From Verrucomicrobiota bacterium (GTDB taxonomy: Bacteria > Verrucomicrobiota > Verrucomicrobiia > Opitutales > Coraliomargaritaceae), in assembly GCA_009937095.1 (NCBI GenBank), contig JAACDB010000001.1, forward strand, positions 1 to 37,853: DNA of 37,853 nt. The letters are read 5' to 3'. Below, one piece after another: positions 1 to 7,835 of this stretch. The position numbers and the translations under genes are program-made. Positions within the stretch are counted from its first letter, which is position 1. The number at the start of each line of letters is the position of its first letter. The notes beneath the pieces were generated by a model that searched no databases, was not told the DNA's origin, and saw only the letters and a list, made by a program, of their open reading frames with translations.

Positions 1-100
1 GGAGGGGTTTTAGATACAATATAAAGAACCGAAAAAATCTTTTTATTAGATTAAAATGAAATAAGGTTTAAGTAATGTTGTTAAGCTTTTAGGACATCTT
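1..100. other. AT-rich flank downstream of the fucose operon
   Basis: This stretch lies past the end of the leftward fucose operon. It is AT-rich and I see no coding region in it. There is a short A-run next to a T-run (about 33-47), but no GC-rich stem that would make a convincing intrinsic terminator. Confidence 0.5.
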
Positions 101-535
101 CTACCGTAAAGTCGTGACGCCTTTTTTGAGGAGGATGTTGCCGTATTTGGCGGTTTCTCCGGTCATGACAACGGCGAAGGATTCGCGGGCGGCGTCATAG
201 AATTCAAAACGGTCGATGCGGGCAATGGCGGGGGCGTCGGGTGCGTGTTTGTCGATGGCGGCGCGGTAGTCGGATTCGACCTGTGGGTCGAGGGTATCGC
301 CTTCGACGGCGGCCATCATGACGAGGGGGTCGGGTACGTAGGCGTCGAGCTCAAAGAGGGGCAGGATGCCGTCAAGGAGATCGGGGATGCGGAGGCCGTC
401 GGCGCGGATGACGTATTCGTTGAAGCTTTCGCCGGGGAAGTGGGCGTCGGCAAGGATGATGCTGTCACCGTGCCCCATACGGGCGAGGGTAGCGAGGAGT
501 TCGGGTGAGAGGAGGGGTGAGATTCCTTTGAGCAT
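101..535 (-). CDS. fucU: L-fucose mutarotase, RbsD/FucU family
   Basis: The 144-residue product fits the RbsD/FucU family in length (about 140-150 aa). It shows the N-terminal pattern of an MLKGI start, then a MGHGD stretch with the conserved histidine, then a LADAHFP segment. The family interconverts the alpha and beta anomers of L-fucose in the cytoplasm, which helps the next enzyme receive the right anomer. It is the last gene of the leftward operon, 6 bases after the kinase fusion gene, and is presumably co-transcribed from the promoter region near 5602-5725. RbsD (ribose pyranase) is the alternative within the family, but fucI and fucP in the same operon argue for fucose. Confidence 0.9.
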   Translation of the reverse strand: MLKGISPLLSPELLATLARMGHGDSIILADAHFPGESFNEYVIRADGLRIPDLLDGILPLFELDAYVPDPLVMMAAVEGDTLDPQVESDYRAAIDKHAPDAPAIARIDRFEFYDAARESFAVVMTGETAKYGNILLKKGVTTLR

Positions 536-541
536 GGTGAT

Positions 542-1630
542 TTAGAGGATTGATTTTAAATACGGTTCGATGGCTTGGGCGGCTTCGTTGTTAGAGACAA
601 AGGCGTCCCGGTCGTTTGATTGAGCAAAGAGGTAGAGGGCATAGCCGCCGTAACCGCCGCCGCAATATTTCGCGGCGAGGGCGCTGGGCTCGGCGGGGAG
701 GGCCTGCATGCCTTCGTCAAGTTGGGTTTGGTGGCTAATTTTGACGGCTTGGGCGAGTTGCTGGAGGTCGTTTTCGTTGACGGCTTGAGCGGCAAGCTTT
801 CCTGCTTCTTCAATGCGGTCGTAATCGCGTGGGATATCGACGGTGCCGGGGGTGTCGTGATCGGAACCGGTATAAAGGAGCGCCATCTTTCCTTGCAGGA
901 GGGCACCATCCCGTTTGAGGGCGAGCTCTGGGCGGGGGCCGCTTTTCCAGACGCAGAGTCCGGTTTCGGTAATGACGGCGGGATCCTGCCAGCCGACGCC
1001 GAGGTCGAGTTCGCTGTGAACGCCGCATTTTCCGTTAAGGAGGGCCCATGCTCCGCTGCCGCCAAGGCCGGCGCGTTTCTCGTATTGCCAGTCCTGTAGG
1101 GAAACGGTGGGTGAAACGGCACAGTTGACGACGAAGGCACCTTCGCGGGCAAAGCGGGGCACGTCGAGCCAGCCGCCGGCAAAGTCGACGCGGACGGGTG
1201 CGCGATCGGGTGCTTGAATCCATTTGACGATGCCTGAAGTGGAGACGGGTTCGAATTGAGGCGGGGTCTTGGGGAGTTTGATGTATTGGGCGCCGACTTC
1301 CTCACAGAGTGCTTTTTTGATAGCTTCGTGTTGGTCGTCTTCGGTGACGGCGAGGATGTCGGGCTGGATGCGGCGGAAGTGATCCTGGAAGTCGAGGCCG
1401 AGGGTTTCGTTTTCTCCAACGACGGCGTCGTCGACCACGGAGAGGTTGCGCAGGAGTTCGAGCTTGTGTTCCTGTGGAAGGGAGGAGCGTCGTTCTTTGT
1501 GGTGCCAGAGGACATCATCGGAGGCAAAGCACACGGTGAGGTGATCGCCGAGGGCGCGGGCTTCGCTGAAGAATTGGATATGACCCGCGTGGATGATATC
1601 GTAGCAGCCGGAAACGAATACTTTTTTCAT
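542..1630 (-). CDS. Fusion of a cytidylyltransferase-like domain and a compact GHMP-family sugar kinase (fucokinase-like)
   Basis: I chose the ATG at 1630 (362 aa) because the next upstream ATG (1669) overlaps the preceding gene and adds residues before the domain begins. Residues 1-135 are a nucleotidyltransferase of the RfaE-C/TagD kind: GCYDIIHAGH at 9-18 carries the HxGH signature and STSG at 130-133 resembles the distal STT/S motif. Residues 144-345 look like a GHMP kinase: APVRVDFAGGW near 144-154, the ATP loop GLGGSGAWA at 188-196, a QDP motif at 215-217 and the C-terminal GGGYGG at 324-329. The kinase half is about 220 residues against 300 or more usually; the stretch before the ATP loop is much shortened. 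Relatives (HddA, fucokinase) phosphorylate sugars at C1. Whether it acts on fucose, fuculose or makes a nucleotide sugar is unknown. It lies 13 bases after the esterase gene. Confidence 0.75.
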   Translation of the reverse strand: MKKVFVSGCYDIIHAGHIQFFSEARALGDHLTVCFASDDVLWHHKERRSSLPQEHKLELLRNLSVVDDAVVGENETLGLDFQDHFRRIQPDILAVTEDDQHEAIKKALCEEVGAQYIKLPKTPPQFEPVSTSGIVKWIQAPDRAPVRVDFAGGWLDVPRFAREGAFVVNCAVSPTVSLQDWQYEKRAGLGGSGAWALLNGKCGVHSELDLGVGWQDPAVITETGLCVWKSGPRPELALKRDGALLQGKMALLYTGSDHDTPGTVDIPRDYDRIEEAGKLAAQAVNENDLQQLAQAVKISHQTQLDEGMQALPAEPSALAAKYCGGGYGGYALYLFAQSNDRDAFVSNNEAAQAIEPYLKSIL

Positions 1631-1643
1631 AGGGTAGTTTAAA

Positions 1644-2297
1644 TTAAGCGCATTTATGTTTCCATTCAAAGCCCATGCTGTCGAGGAAAGCTTTAGCGAG
1701 GATGGAGTGCCCGGTTGGGTTTGGGTGGACGCGGTCTTCGGCGAGGGTTTCGGCGGGTTGATGGTTTAAATAGGCATCGAATGCGGCTTGGGTATCGATG
1801 CAGTGGGTGCGGAATTCGCGGGCGAGGTTTTTGACGATCGCTCCGTAAGCATCCATCATGACACGCATGGGGTCGGCGGGGTCGGCTTGGATAAAGAAGG
1901 GGGTTGCGAGCAGGGTTGTGGTCTTCTCAGGGATGCGTTTAAGGAGTGCGCGGTAGGTCGTTTCAAACAGTTCCGGCGAGACAGGGGCGGGGTCGTCGGG
2001 GGTATCGAAATGGCGCCAGACATCATTGATGCCGATCATGACCGAGAGCCAGTCGGGCGCGTGATCGAGGATGTCGCTTTGCCAACGGTCGCGCAGGTCG
2101 GTGACGCGGTGTCCGTTGATACCGGTGTTGAGGACGCGGACGTGTGTTTGCGGGTAGCGCGCACGCAGGAGGGCGTCCACCTGGCAAACGTAGCCGTCGC
2201 CTATGGCGGAGCCTTCGCCCAGTGGATAGGCGCGACCGCAATCGGTGATGGAATCGCCGGTAAAGAGGAGGGTCTGTCCTGCCTGAATTTCGAGCAC
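1644..2297 (-). CDS. SGNH/GDSL hydrolase, probable carbohydrate esterase
   Basis: The start is a GTG at 2297, giving 217 residues and a 4-base gap after fucI. ATG codons further upstream lie inside fucI in another frame and add a low-complexity, unrelated N-terminus, so I rejected them. The SGNH blocks are visible: GDSITD at 14-19 (catalytic Ser16), Gly62 in GINGHRV, GIND at 89-92 (Asn91), and DRVH at 188-191 (catalytic Asp188 and His191). No signal peptide is seen, so the enzyme is probably cytoplasmic. Its place between fucI and the kinase gene suggests it removes acetyl or other acyl groups from imported fucose or small fucosides. The exact substrate cannot be read from the sequence. Confidence 0.85.
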   Translation of the reverse strand: MLEIQAGQTLLFTGDSITDCGRAYPLGEGSAIGDGYVCQVDALLRARYPQTHVRVLNTGINGHRVTDLRDRWQSDILDHAPDWLSVMIGINDVWRHFDTPDDPAPVSPELFETTYRALLKRIPEKTTTLLATPFFIQADPADPMRVMMDAYGAIVKNLAREFRTHCIDTQAAFDAYLNHQPAETLAEDRVHPNPTGHSILAKAFLDSMGFEWKHKCA

Positions 2298-2301
2298 CCG
2301 T

Positions 2302-4086
2302 CTAGCGATACAAGGGGCCGTAGGTCTGGCAAGCGCGGAAGTCGGCGCCCTCGAGGTCGGCGGTACCGTAGGCGCGCCAGGCGCTGGGGCGGAAGACACG
2401 GGCTTCGTCGACATTGTACATATAGACAGGGATGCGAAGCATGGCGGCGAGACTGAGGTAGAGGTGTCCCACATGACCGGCGGTCATGACGCAGTGGTTG
2501 GCGCCCCAGTTGTTCATGACTTCGTAGGTGGAACGGAAGGCTCCGGAGCCGGTGAGGCGCGGGGCAAACCAGGTGGTGGGCCAGGTGGGATTAGTGCGTT
2601 GGTCGAGGGCATCGTGCACCTTGTCCGGAAGGTCAACGGTCCAGCCCTCGGCGATTTGGAGGCAGGGGCCGAGGCCGCCAGCGAGGTTGAGACGGATCAT
2701 GGTGGCGTCCATGCCGCCCTTGGTGCGGTAACGCGTGCTCATGCCGCCGCCGGGGAAATACTCGGTAACAGAGGGGTACCAGGTGGTATTTTTAAGGCTG
2801 GCTTCCATTTCGTTATCCGTGATTTCCCAGTGGGGTTTCATGGTGGGCTTACCGTCTGCATCGCTTTGGTCGCCGGTACCGTCGAGGGCAGCAGGGCCGG
2901 AATTGATGAGGTGCAGCAGTCCGTCCTGGGCGGCGCCTTCAAGCTGGTAACCGTCTGTGACGCGAGCGACGGCGTTGGGACTCCAGTAGGTACGGAGGTC
3001 GGCGAAGATTTGAGCGCTGTTGGTGAGGAGTTGTCCGAAGAGCATACCAGCGCCGTTGAGGGCGTCGTTCTCGGTGGCGACGATGTAGGGGGCGCGTTTG
3101 CCGTTCCAGTCGAAGGAGGTGTTGAGGATAGCCTCCATGAAATCGCCGTTGGGGAAATGGTCGGTCCATTGGCGCTGACCCTGGAAACCCGAGGCGATGG
3201 CGTAGTGACCCTGGGCTTGTTCGCCCAGTCCCATCTCAGCGAGCTTGGGATTGCCGACCATGAGGTCGCGGGCGATGAGTGCCATTTTGACGGAGTCTTC
3301 CCATTCCTGATCGAGTTGTTCGCGGCTACGTTTTTGATCCTCGCTGTTGTAATCGTCACCTTCAGGGCAGTGTGCTTTGACCCATTCAAGGGCTTTTTTG
3401 AATTCTTCGGGATCGTAGGTACCCTTGCTCATGCGTCCGGCGAATTCAGTCATATCGATGGCTTCGACGCGCATGCCGAGGTAGTTTTCCCAGAAGGCGG
3501 GATCGACGACGGAACCGGCGATGCCCATGGAGGTGCCACCCATGGAGAGGTAGGCTTTGCCGCGCATGTAGGCAACCGCGAGACCCGCGCGGGCGAAGTT
3601 GAGGAGTTTATCGACGACATCTGCGGGGATGTTGGTGTCGCCGGCTTCCTGCACATCCTTGCCGTAAATGCCAAAGGCGGGAATGCCTTTTTGGGTGTGA
3701 CCGGCGAGGGCGGCGGCGAGATAAACCGCGCCGGGGCGCTCGGTGCCGTTGAAACCCCAGACGGCCTTGGGGCGGTGGGGATCCATGTCCATGGTCTCGG
3801 AACCGTAGCACCAGCAGGGGGTAACGGTCACGCTGAGGCCCACGCCCTCGCGTTGGAATTTCTCTTCACAGGCAGCGGCTTCGCGTACGCCGCCGATGTT
3901 GGTGTCGGCGATGACGCATTCAACGGGGGAGCCGTCGAGGTTGCGGAGGTTTTGAGTGTAGAGATCGGCGAGGCTTTGCGCCATCGCCATGGTGCTGTCC
4001 TCGAGGGACTCGCGCACGCCGCCGAGGCGTCCGTCAATGGTCGGGCGAATGCCGATTTTAGGAAATTTAAAGGGATGGTTTTGCAT
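2302..4086 (-). CDS. fucI: L-fucose isomerase
   Basis: The 594-residue product matches the family length (E. coli FucI is 591 aa). It begins with a typical [11 protein letters not shown] segment and continues through [10 protein letters not shown], a cysteine-rich [11 protein letters not shown] stretch, and [16 protein letters not shown]. It carries an [15 protein letters not shown] segment of the kind holding manganese ligands and a C-terminal [14 protein letters not shown] with the conserved histidines. The enzyme converts L-fucose to L-fuculose in the cytoplasm and can act on D-arabinose in some organisms. It is the second gene of the operon, 24 bases after fucP. The open frames on the opposite strand here are GC-driven shadows. 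Confidence 0.97.
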   Translation of the reverse strand: MQNHPFKFPKIGIRPTIDGRLGGVRESLEDSTMAMAQSLADLYTQNLRNLDGSPVECVIADTNIGGVREAAACEEKFQREGVGLSVTVTPCWCYGSETMDMDPHRPKAVWGFNGTERPGAVYLAAALAGHTQKGIPAFGIYGKDVQEAGDTNIPADVVDKLLNFARAGLAVAYMRGKAYLSMGGTSMGIAGSVVDPAFWENYLGMRVEAIDMTEFAGRMSKGTYDPEEFKKALEWVKAHCPEGDDYNSEDQKRSREQLDQEWEDSVKMALIARDLMVGNPKLAEMGLGEQAQGHYAIASGFQGQRQWTDHFPNGDFMEAILNTSFDWNGKRAPYIVATENDALNGAGMLFGQLLTNSAQIFADLRTYWSPNAVARVTDGYQLEGAAQDGLLHLINSGPAALDGTGDQSDADGKPTMKPHWEITDNEMEASLKNTTWYPSVTEYFPGGGMSTRYRTKGGMDATMIRLNLAGGLGPCLQIAEGWTVDLPDKVHDALDQRTNPTWPTTWFAPRLTGSGAFRSTYEVMNNWGANHCVMTAGHVGHLYLSLAAMLRIPVYMYNVDEARVFRPSAWRAYGTADLEGADFRACQTYGPLYR

Positions 4087-4110
4087 GATTGTTTAACTTT
4101 GGAGTTAAAT

Positions 4111-5601
4111 TTACTGGAGCATTTTGTGACGGGCGTGTCGCTGCATGGTGAAGAGGGCGTAGCCCGCAATGACGACAAAGCAAATGAAGGGGAGGAAGAA
4201 GGAACCGCGGACGCCGGTGGTGCCCATGAAGGTTTCCATGTCCATGATTCCACCTTGTAGCCGCGGCATGAAGGCTCCGCCGACGATGGCGAGGATGAGG
4301 CCGGCGGAGGCGATCTTGGCGTCAGGGCCGAGTCCGTCGAGGGCGATGCCGTAGATGGTGGGAAACATGAGGGACATGCAGGCGGAGATCGCCATGAGGC
4401 AGTAGAGTCCGTTCATCCCTTCGAGGTAGATAGCGCCAAGGGTAGCGGCCATAGCGGCGAAGGCGAGGGTGCCGAGGAGGGCACCGGGGCTAACGTATTT
4501 GAGGAAGAAGGTGCAGATGAAACGGCTGGAGAGGAAGATGACCATGGCGCCGATGTTGTGGTTTTGGGCGGTGGCTTTATCCATGCCAAGGTTCTCCTGC
4601 GCGTATTGGATGATAAAGGTCCAGCACATGATTTGCGCGCCTACGTAGAAAGTTTGGGCGATGACTCCACCCAGATAGAGGGGGTTCTTGGCAAGGCGCC
4701 CGAGGATTTCGCGGAGGGTTGAGTTTTCGCGCTCGTCATCGACGGCGGCGGTGTGGGGTAGTTTTTTGAGGAGAAAGAGGAAGAAGACTCCAATGACGAT
4801 GAAGCCGATAATCATGTAGGGTGTGGCAACGATATTAAGGTCGTGCTGTTGCAACTCGCTGTGACTTTTGCCCATGAAAGAGGCGAGCTCGCCGTTTTTG
4901 TAATCGGCAAGGGCTTGGTCGAGGCCAACCTCGGGCTTGGCGGCGACATAGGCCGCGAGAACGGGATCGTTGACGCGTGCTTTGTGTTTAGCCTGAAAAA
5001 TGGGAAGGACGTGGTGCTCGTTCTGGGCGATAGCGCTACCGTTATCATTTTGATGTCCGTTGAAGTCGGTGCGGAATTCCTCGACCTGAAGATTGGAGAG
5101 GATGATGAGACTGGCAACGGTCATGCCCGAAAGGGAACCGATGGGATTGAAGGCCTGGGCGAGGTTGAGACGGCGGGTGGCGGTTTCTGCCGGACCCATG
5201 GAGAGGATGTAGGGATTGGCGGTGGTTTCGAGAAAGGCGAGGCCGAAGGTGAGGATATAGAGAGCCACGAGGAAAAGGTTAAAACTCGCCATGGAAGCGG
5301 CGGGCACGCAGATCATGGCACCGGTGGCATAGAGGGCGAGTCCGAGGAGGATGCCGGCCTTATAGGAGAAGCGGCGGATGAAAAGCGCGGCAGGGATGGC
5401 CATGGTACCATAACCGCCGTAGAAAGCCATTTGTACCCAGCTGCTTTGGGCGTTGTTGATGACGAAGACGTCCTTGAAGGCGGCGACCAGTGGGTTGGTG
5501 ATATCGTTGGCGAAACCCCAGAGGGCGAAGAGGGTGGTCACCAGAATGAAAGAGAGGAGGAACTTCCGTGGGATGACGGGGGTGGATGCAGGAGTAGACA
5601 T
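4111..5601 (-). CDS. fucP: L-fucose:H+ symporter, MFS family
   Basis: The 496-residue polytopic membrane protein looks like FucP. Its first helix carries LFALWGFANDITNPL with the acidic residue (Asp33) corresponding to the proton/sugar site of FucP. A LETTANPYI motif includes Glu125, matching the second key acidic residue of the E. coli protein. About 60 residues longer than E. coli FucP, it has a hydrophilic insertion at roughly 170-245 between two membrane segments, rich in N, H, D and K. It is the first gene of the leftward operon and starts 124 bases from the divergent regulator. Other sugars such as glucose or galactose are carried by close FHS-family relatives, but the fucI/fucU context favours fucose. 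Confidence 0.92.
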   Translation of the reverse strand: MSTPASTPVIPRKFLLSFILVTTLFALWGFANDITNPLVAAFKDVFVINNAQSSWVQMAFYGGYGTMAIPAALFIRRFSYKAGILLGLALYATGAMICVPAASMASFNLFLVALYILTFGLAFLETTANPYILSMGPAETATRRLNLAQAFNPIGSLSGMTVASLIILSNLQVEEFRTDFNGHQNDNGSAIAQNEHHVLPIFQAKHKARVNDPVLAAYVAAKPEVGLDQALADYKNGELASFMGKSHSELQQHDLNIVATPYMIIGFIVIGVFFLFLLKKLPHTAAVDDERENSTLREILGRLAKNPLYLGGVIAQTFYVGAQIMCWTFIIQYAQENLGMDKATAQNHNIGAMVIFLSSRFICTFFLKYVSPGALLGTLAFAAMAATLGAIYLEGMNGLYCLMAISACMSLMFPTIYGIALDGLGPDAKIASAGLILAIVGGAFMPRLQGGIMDMETFMGTTGVRGSFFLPFICFVVIAGYALFTMQRHARHKMLQ

Positions 5602-5725
5602 GTTGGTGTGGGTTTGTGCCGATTTTAGGGCAAATTAAGAGGAAAAGATTACCAAAGATGCTACTTGTTAAACAGTACAATTCGTGACTTCATATGGATA
5701 TTATTGAACAATTATTCTGAAAAAC
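5602..5725. promoter_or_regulatory. Divergent control region of the fucose operon and its AraC-type regulator
   Basis: The 124-base gap must hold both outward promoters. An ACAATT element occurs twice in the same orientation, at 5677-5682 and 5708-5713, 31 bases apart (three helical turns). The surrounding bases are partly alike (GTACAATTCGTGA and GAACAATTATTCTGA). Direct repeats on one face of the helix are what an AraC-family activator would use, so these are candidate half-sites. No clear sigma-70 hexamer pair could be fixed. Confidence 0.35.
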
Positions 5726-6580
5726 ATGAAGCGTTTGGAAAACCGACTGGAATTATCGCCACAGATTCGACAGGGGCGCTACGCAAATTTTCCACGTTCG
5801 CGGCATTTGGGGTCGGAGATCTTCATGGCGGGGTATGAGGAATGCGCGCCGGATTATCGAATTGAGCGGGCGGAGTTTCCTTTTTGGATCATGGAGTTTA
5901 TTTTGGGCGGGATGGGTAATTTTAGGGAGACCGGGGCAGCGCAAAGCCTGAGTCATGGATCGGTTTTCTGTTACGGACCCGGGATGCGTTTTGAGTTTTG
6001 GAACGAGCCCGAGCGTCCTTTTAAGAAGTACTTTCTGGTGGCTGGAGGTACGACTTGTCCAGTGGGATGGTTGGAGGCGGGACTCGCTTTGGGGAAGGTA
6101 TGTCAAGTGCGGTCGGTAGCGCCTATTATTACAATTTTTGACCAGATTCTTAAAGAAGGGGATTTGCGCGACGGGCAGACGCACGCGGTGACTCAATCCC
6201 TGCACACGTTATTGATGGCATTGATTCAGCGCCATCAGGGCGAGGGAGACAAGGCAGCGACGGGTTCGCGTAAGGCTTATGAACTAACGATGGCGGTATT
6301 GCAGGAGGATTACCGGAAATTGAACAGCCTGTCGGATCTGGCGGAGCGCACAGGTTACAGCGCGGAATATCTGTGTCGTATTTTCAAAAAGTATCACGGC
6401 GACACACCCTACCGGGTGCTCACGCAACGTAAGATGACAGCGGCTTGGTTGCTCTTGCGCGACGGGCGCCTGCAGGTTGGATCTATAGCGCGGGAATTTG
6501 GCTATGAGGATCCCCTGCATTTTTCACGGGTTTTCCGCCGGGTGATGGGTTGTGCTCCGAGTTCAGTGGGGCAGGGTTAG
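5726..6580 (+). CDS. AraC-family transcriptional regulator of the fucose operon
   Basis: The 284-residue protein has an N-terminal cupin-like sensing part (about 20-110) and a C-terminal double helix-turn-helix DNA-binding part (about 180-280). The latter shows LSDLAERTGYSAEYLCRIFKKYHG followed by the second helix-turn-helix with IAREFGYEDPLHFSRVFRR, a near-canonical AraC signature. Transcribed away from fucP, it most likely responds to fucose or a fucose product and activates the operon. Ligand and sign of regulation are inferred from position only. The gene ends directly against the remnant described at 6583-6700. Confidence 0.88.
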   Translation: MKRLENRLELSPQIRQGRYANFPRSRHLGSEIFMAGYEECAPDYRIERAEFPFWIMEFILGGMGNFRETGAAQSLSHGSVFCYGPGMRFEFWNEPERPFKKYFLVAGGTTCPVGWLEAGLALGKVCQVRSVAPIITIFDQILKEGDLRDGQTHAVTQSLHTLLMALIQRHQGEGDKAATGSRKAYELTMAVLQEDYRKLNSLSDLAERTGYSAEYLCRIFKKYHGDTPYRVLTQRKMTAAWLLLRDGRLQVGSIAREFGYEDPLHFSRVFRRVMGCAPSSVGQG

Positions 6581-6582
6581 TT

Positions 6583-6700
6583 TCAGCAGTCAGGCGTCAG
6601 AACCTGAGCATGGGCTTCGAGGGCGACGAGTGCATCGGTTTGCATGAGCAGGGCGGCGGTCGAGAAGGCGTCCGCGATGGCAGCGCACCGCCCAATAGGA
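6583..6700 (-). pseudogene. C-terminal scrap of an ApbE-like FAD:protein FMN transferase gene
   Basis: Read on the minus strand, this stretch ends in a stop at 6583-6585 and encodes CAAIADAFSTAALLM followed by QTDALVALEAHAQ. That resembles the end of ApbE proteins, where an ADA(L/F)STA motif lies near the C-terminus. Nothing upstream on that strand continues the homology: beyond about 6690 the frame becomes unrelated AT-rich sequence. I read it as the leftover of a gene lost by deletion or rearrangement. The match is from memory of the motif, so a database comparison would settle it. Confidence 0.45.
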
Positions 6701-6984
6701 AAGAACCAATGAATATGGATCTGTTATCCTCTTTCAAACTACCCAGCCTTGTTTTTATTGGTTCTGTGCCTTGCTGCCTCTAAATGAAAGTAACACACAG
6801 GCCAACCAATAGTATGTGTACCAGTGATGCCATTTATAAGGAAACGCCTGCAGGAGCTGCTTGGCTACCAAGCCTTCCAGCTTCGTCAAGGTTACGGCGG
6901 ACAAGTCGCGGGCACACTCCTATTCGTGAAAATTCGTGTCTATTCGTGGTTTCTTTTTTGCATTAAATACTTCAAGTTAAGGGT
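6701..6984. other. Gene-free spacer with short repeats
   Basis: No convincing gene is present. AGAACCAAT at 6702-6710 is matched by its inverse ATTGGTTCT at 6757-6765. A CTTCGTCAAGGTTACGGCGGACAAG-like stretch at about 6892-6910 and the ATTCGTG array at 6922-6951 follow. Both look like dispersed repeat debris. Short open frames in this stretch have no start signals or recognisable product. Confidence 0.5.
6922..6951. repeat. Three ATTCGTG units at exact 10-base spacing
   Basis: ATTCGTG occurs at 6922-6928, 6932-6938 and 6942-6948, each separated by three variable bases. The phrase resembles a dispersed sequence I recall from intergenic regions of several environmental bacterial lineages. Its function is unknown. 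It lies about 35 bases ahead of the rhodanese gene. Confidence 0.6.
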
Positions 6985-7398
6985 ATGCTCATGTTGCGCC
7001 AATGCCTTATTTTGACACTGCTGACGCTGGCGGGGTGTGTGGTTTCGCTGCTGATGGGTTGGTCGCCAATGCCGTGGTTCGCGGATAAATGGGTTGAGGA
7101 TGGTGAGATCACGGTGAGGGAGGCGCGGGGGCAAGCGGTGCTGTGGGTGGATGCGCGTGCGGAGGCAGAGTATGCGGTGGGGCATGAACCGGGCGCCTTA
7201 CATCTGACGGATGCGAATTGGGACAGTGGAATCATGGAATTAATGCTGGAATGGTTGGATGAGCCGAGGGTGATTGTGGTTTATTGTGGGGATGCGGGTT
7301 GCGGGACGAGTGAGCGCCTGGCGCTGCGTTTGCGCAGTGCGGTCACGGGTGCGGAAGTTTATGCTTTGAAGGGTGGTTGGGAGGCACTGCGGAAATGA
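6985..7398 (+). CDS. Membrane-anchored single-domain rhodanese-like protein
   Basis: The 137-residue protein has an N-terminal hydrophobic segment (about 6-26) containing LAGC at 15-18. It could therefore be a lipoprotein or be held by an uncleaved helix, with the rest outside the cytoplasm. The rhodanese domain (about 40-135) shows VDARAEAEYAVGHEPGA and an active loop CGDAGCGTS with the catalytic-position Cys101 and a second Cys106. Single-domain rhodaneses move sulfane sulfur or act in thiol redox. A second ATG at 6991 is better placed behind AAGGG and may be the true start. The stop overlaps the next start as ATGA, so the genes are translationally coupled. Confidence 0.82.
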   Translation: MLMLRQCLILTLLTLAGCVVSLLMGWSPMPWFADKWVEDGEITVREARGQAVLWVDARAEAEYAVGHEPGALHLTDANWDSGIMELMLEWLDEPRVIVVYCGDAGCGTSERLALRLRSAVTGAEVYALKGGWEALRK

Positions 7399-7835
7399 GG
7401 GCGCGCTTTTATATTGCCTGGACATTGCGGGTTTTGCTGGGGATTTGTTTCGTGTGGGCGGCGGGTTCGAAGTTGCGTGATCCGCTGGGCTTTGCTGCGG
7501 CGGTGGAATCGTATCGGGTGGTGGGTTCGGAGCTGTCGCGCTGGGTGGCGCTGGGTTTGCCCTGGCTGGAATTATGGGCGGGAATAGGCTTGGCTTTGCC
7601 GTGGTTGCGGTGGGGCAGTAATTGGATTTTAGGGGTGCTTTTGCTGGGCTTTATGGGGCTGCATGCGAGCGCATGGATGCGTGGATTGAATGTGGATTGT
7701 GGTTGTTTTGGTTTTTCGGAGAGCGCGGCGAATTATGCGTTTTTGTTGATACGCAACGGGATGCTCCTGCTTGGGATTGTGGTGCTGATTTGTATGGAAA
7801 TGGATGCATGGACTAATGAAAGGAGGGAGGGGTGA
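7395..7835 (+). CDS. MauE/DoxX-like membrane protein
   Basis: The start at 7395 overlaps the rhodanese stop by four bases, giving 146 residues. Four hydrophobic segments are visible (about 8-26, 50-70, 76-95 and 112-134). LRVLLGICFVWAAGSKLRDP near the start and the DCGCFG motif at 101-106 are hallmarks of the MauE-like branch of the DoxX fold. MauE is needed for disulfide formation in methylamine dehydrogenase; other members serve unknown thiol-redox tasks. With a rhodanese before it and a Cys-containing DUF1573 protein after it, a role in envelope sulfur or disulfide chemistry is plausible but unproven. Confidence 0.85.
   Translation: MRARFYIAWTLRVLLGICFVWAAGSKLRDPLGFAAAVESYRVVGSELSRWVALGLPWLELWAGIGLALPWLRWGSNWILGVLLLGFMGLHASAWMRGLNVDCGCFGFSESAANYAFLLIRNGMLLLGIVVLICMEMDAWTNERREG

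Noticed and set aside
2464-4260. A 598-codon open frame on the plus strand opposite fucI and the end of fucP
   Set aside because: It mirrors the fucI codon pattern, is Gly/Ala/Val/Glu-rich without any domain, and crosses two real genes. Typical high-GC antisense shadow.
101-5601. Possible fucose microcompartment locus, as found with fucose genes in some Verrucomicrobia
   Set aside because: No shell protein, aldolase, aldehyde dehydrogenase or lactaldehyde reductase gene is present in the window.
6550-7015. Short open frames of 60-77 codons in the 6550-7015 gap
   Set aside because: They overlap each other, lack start signals and translate repeat debris; no product is recognisable.
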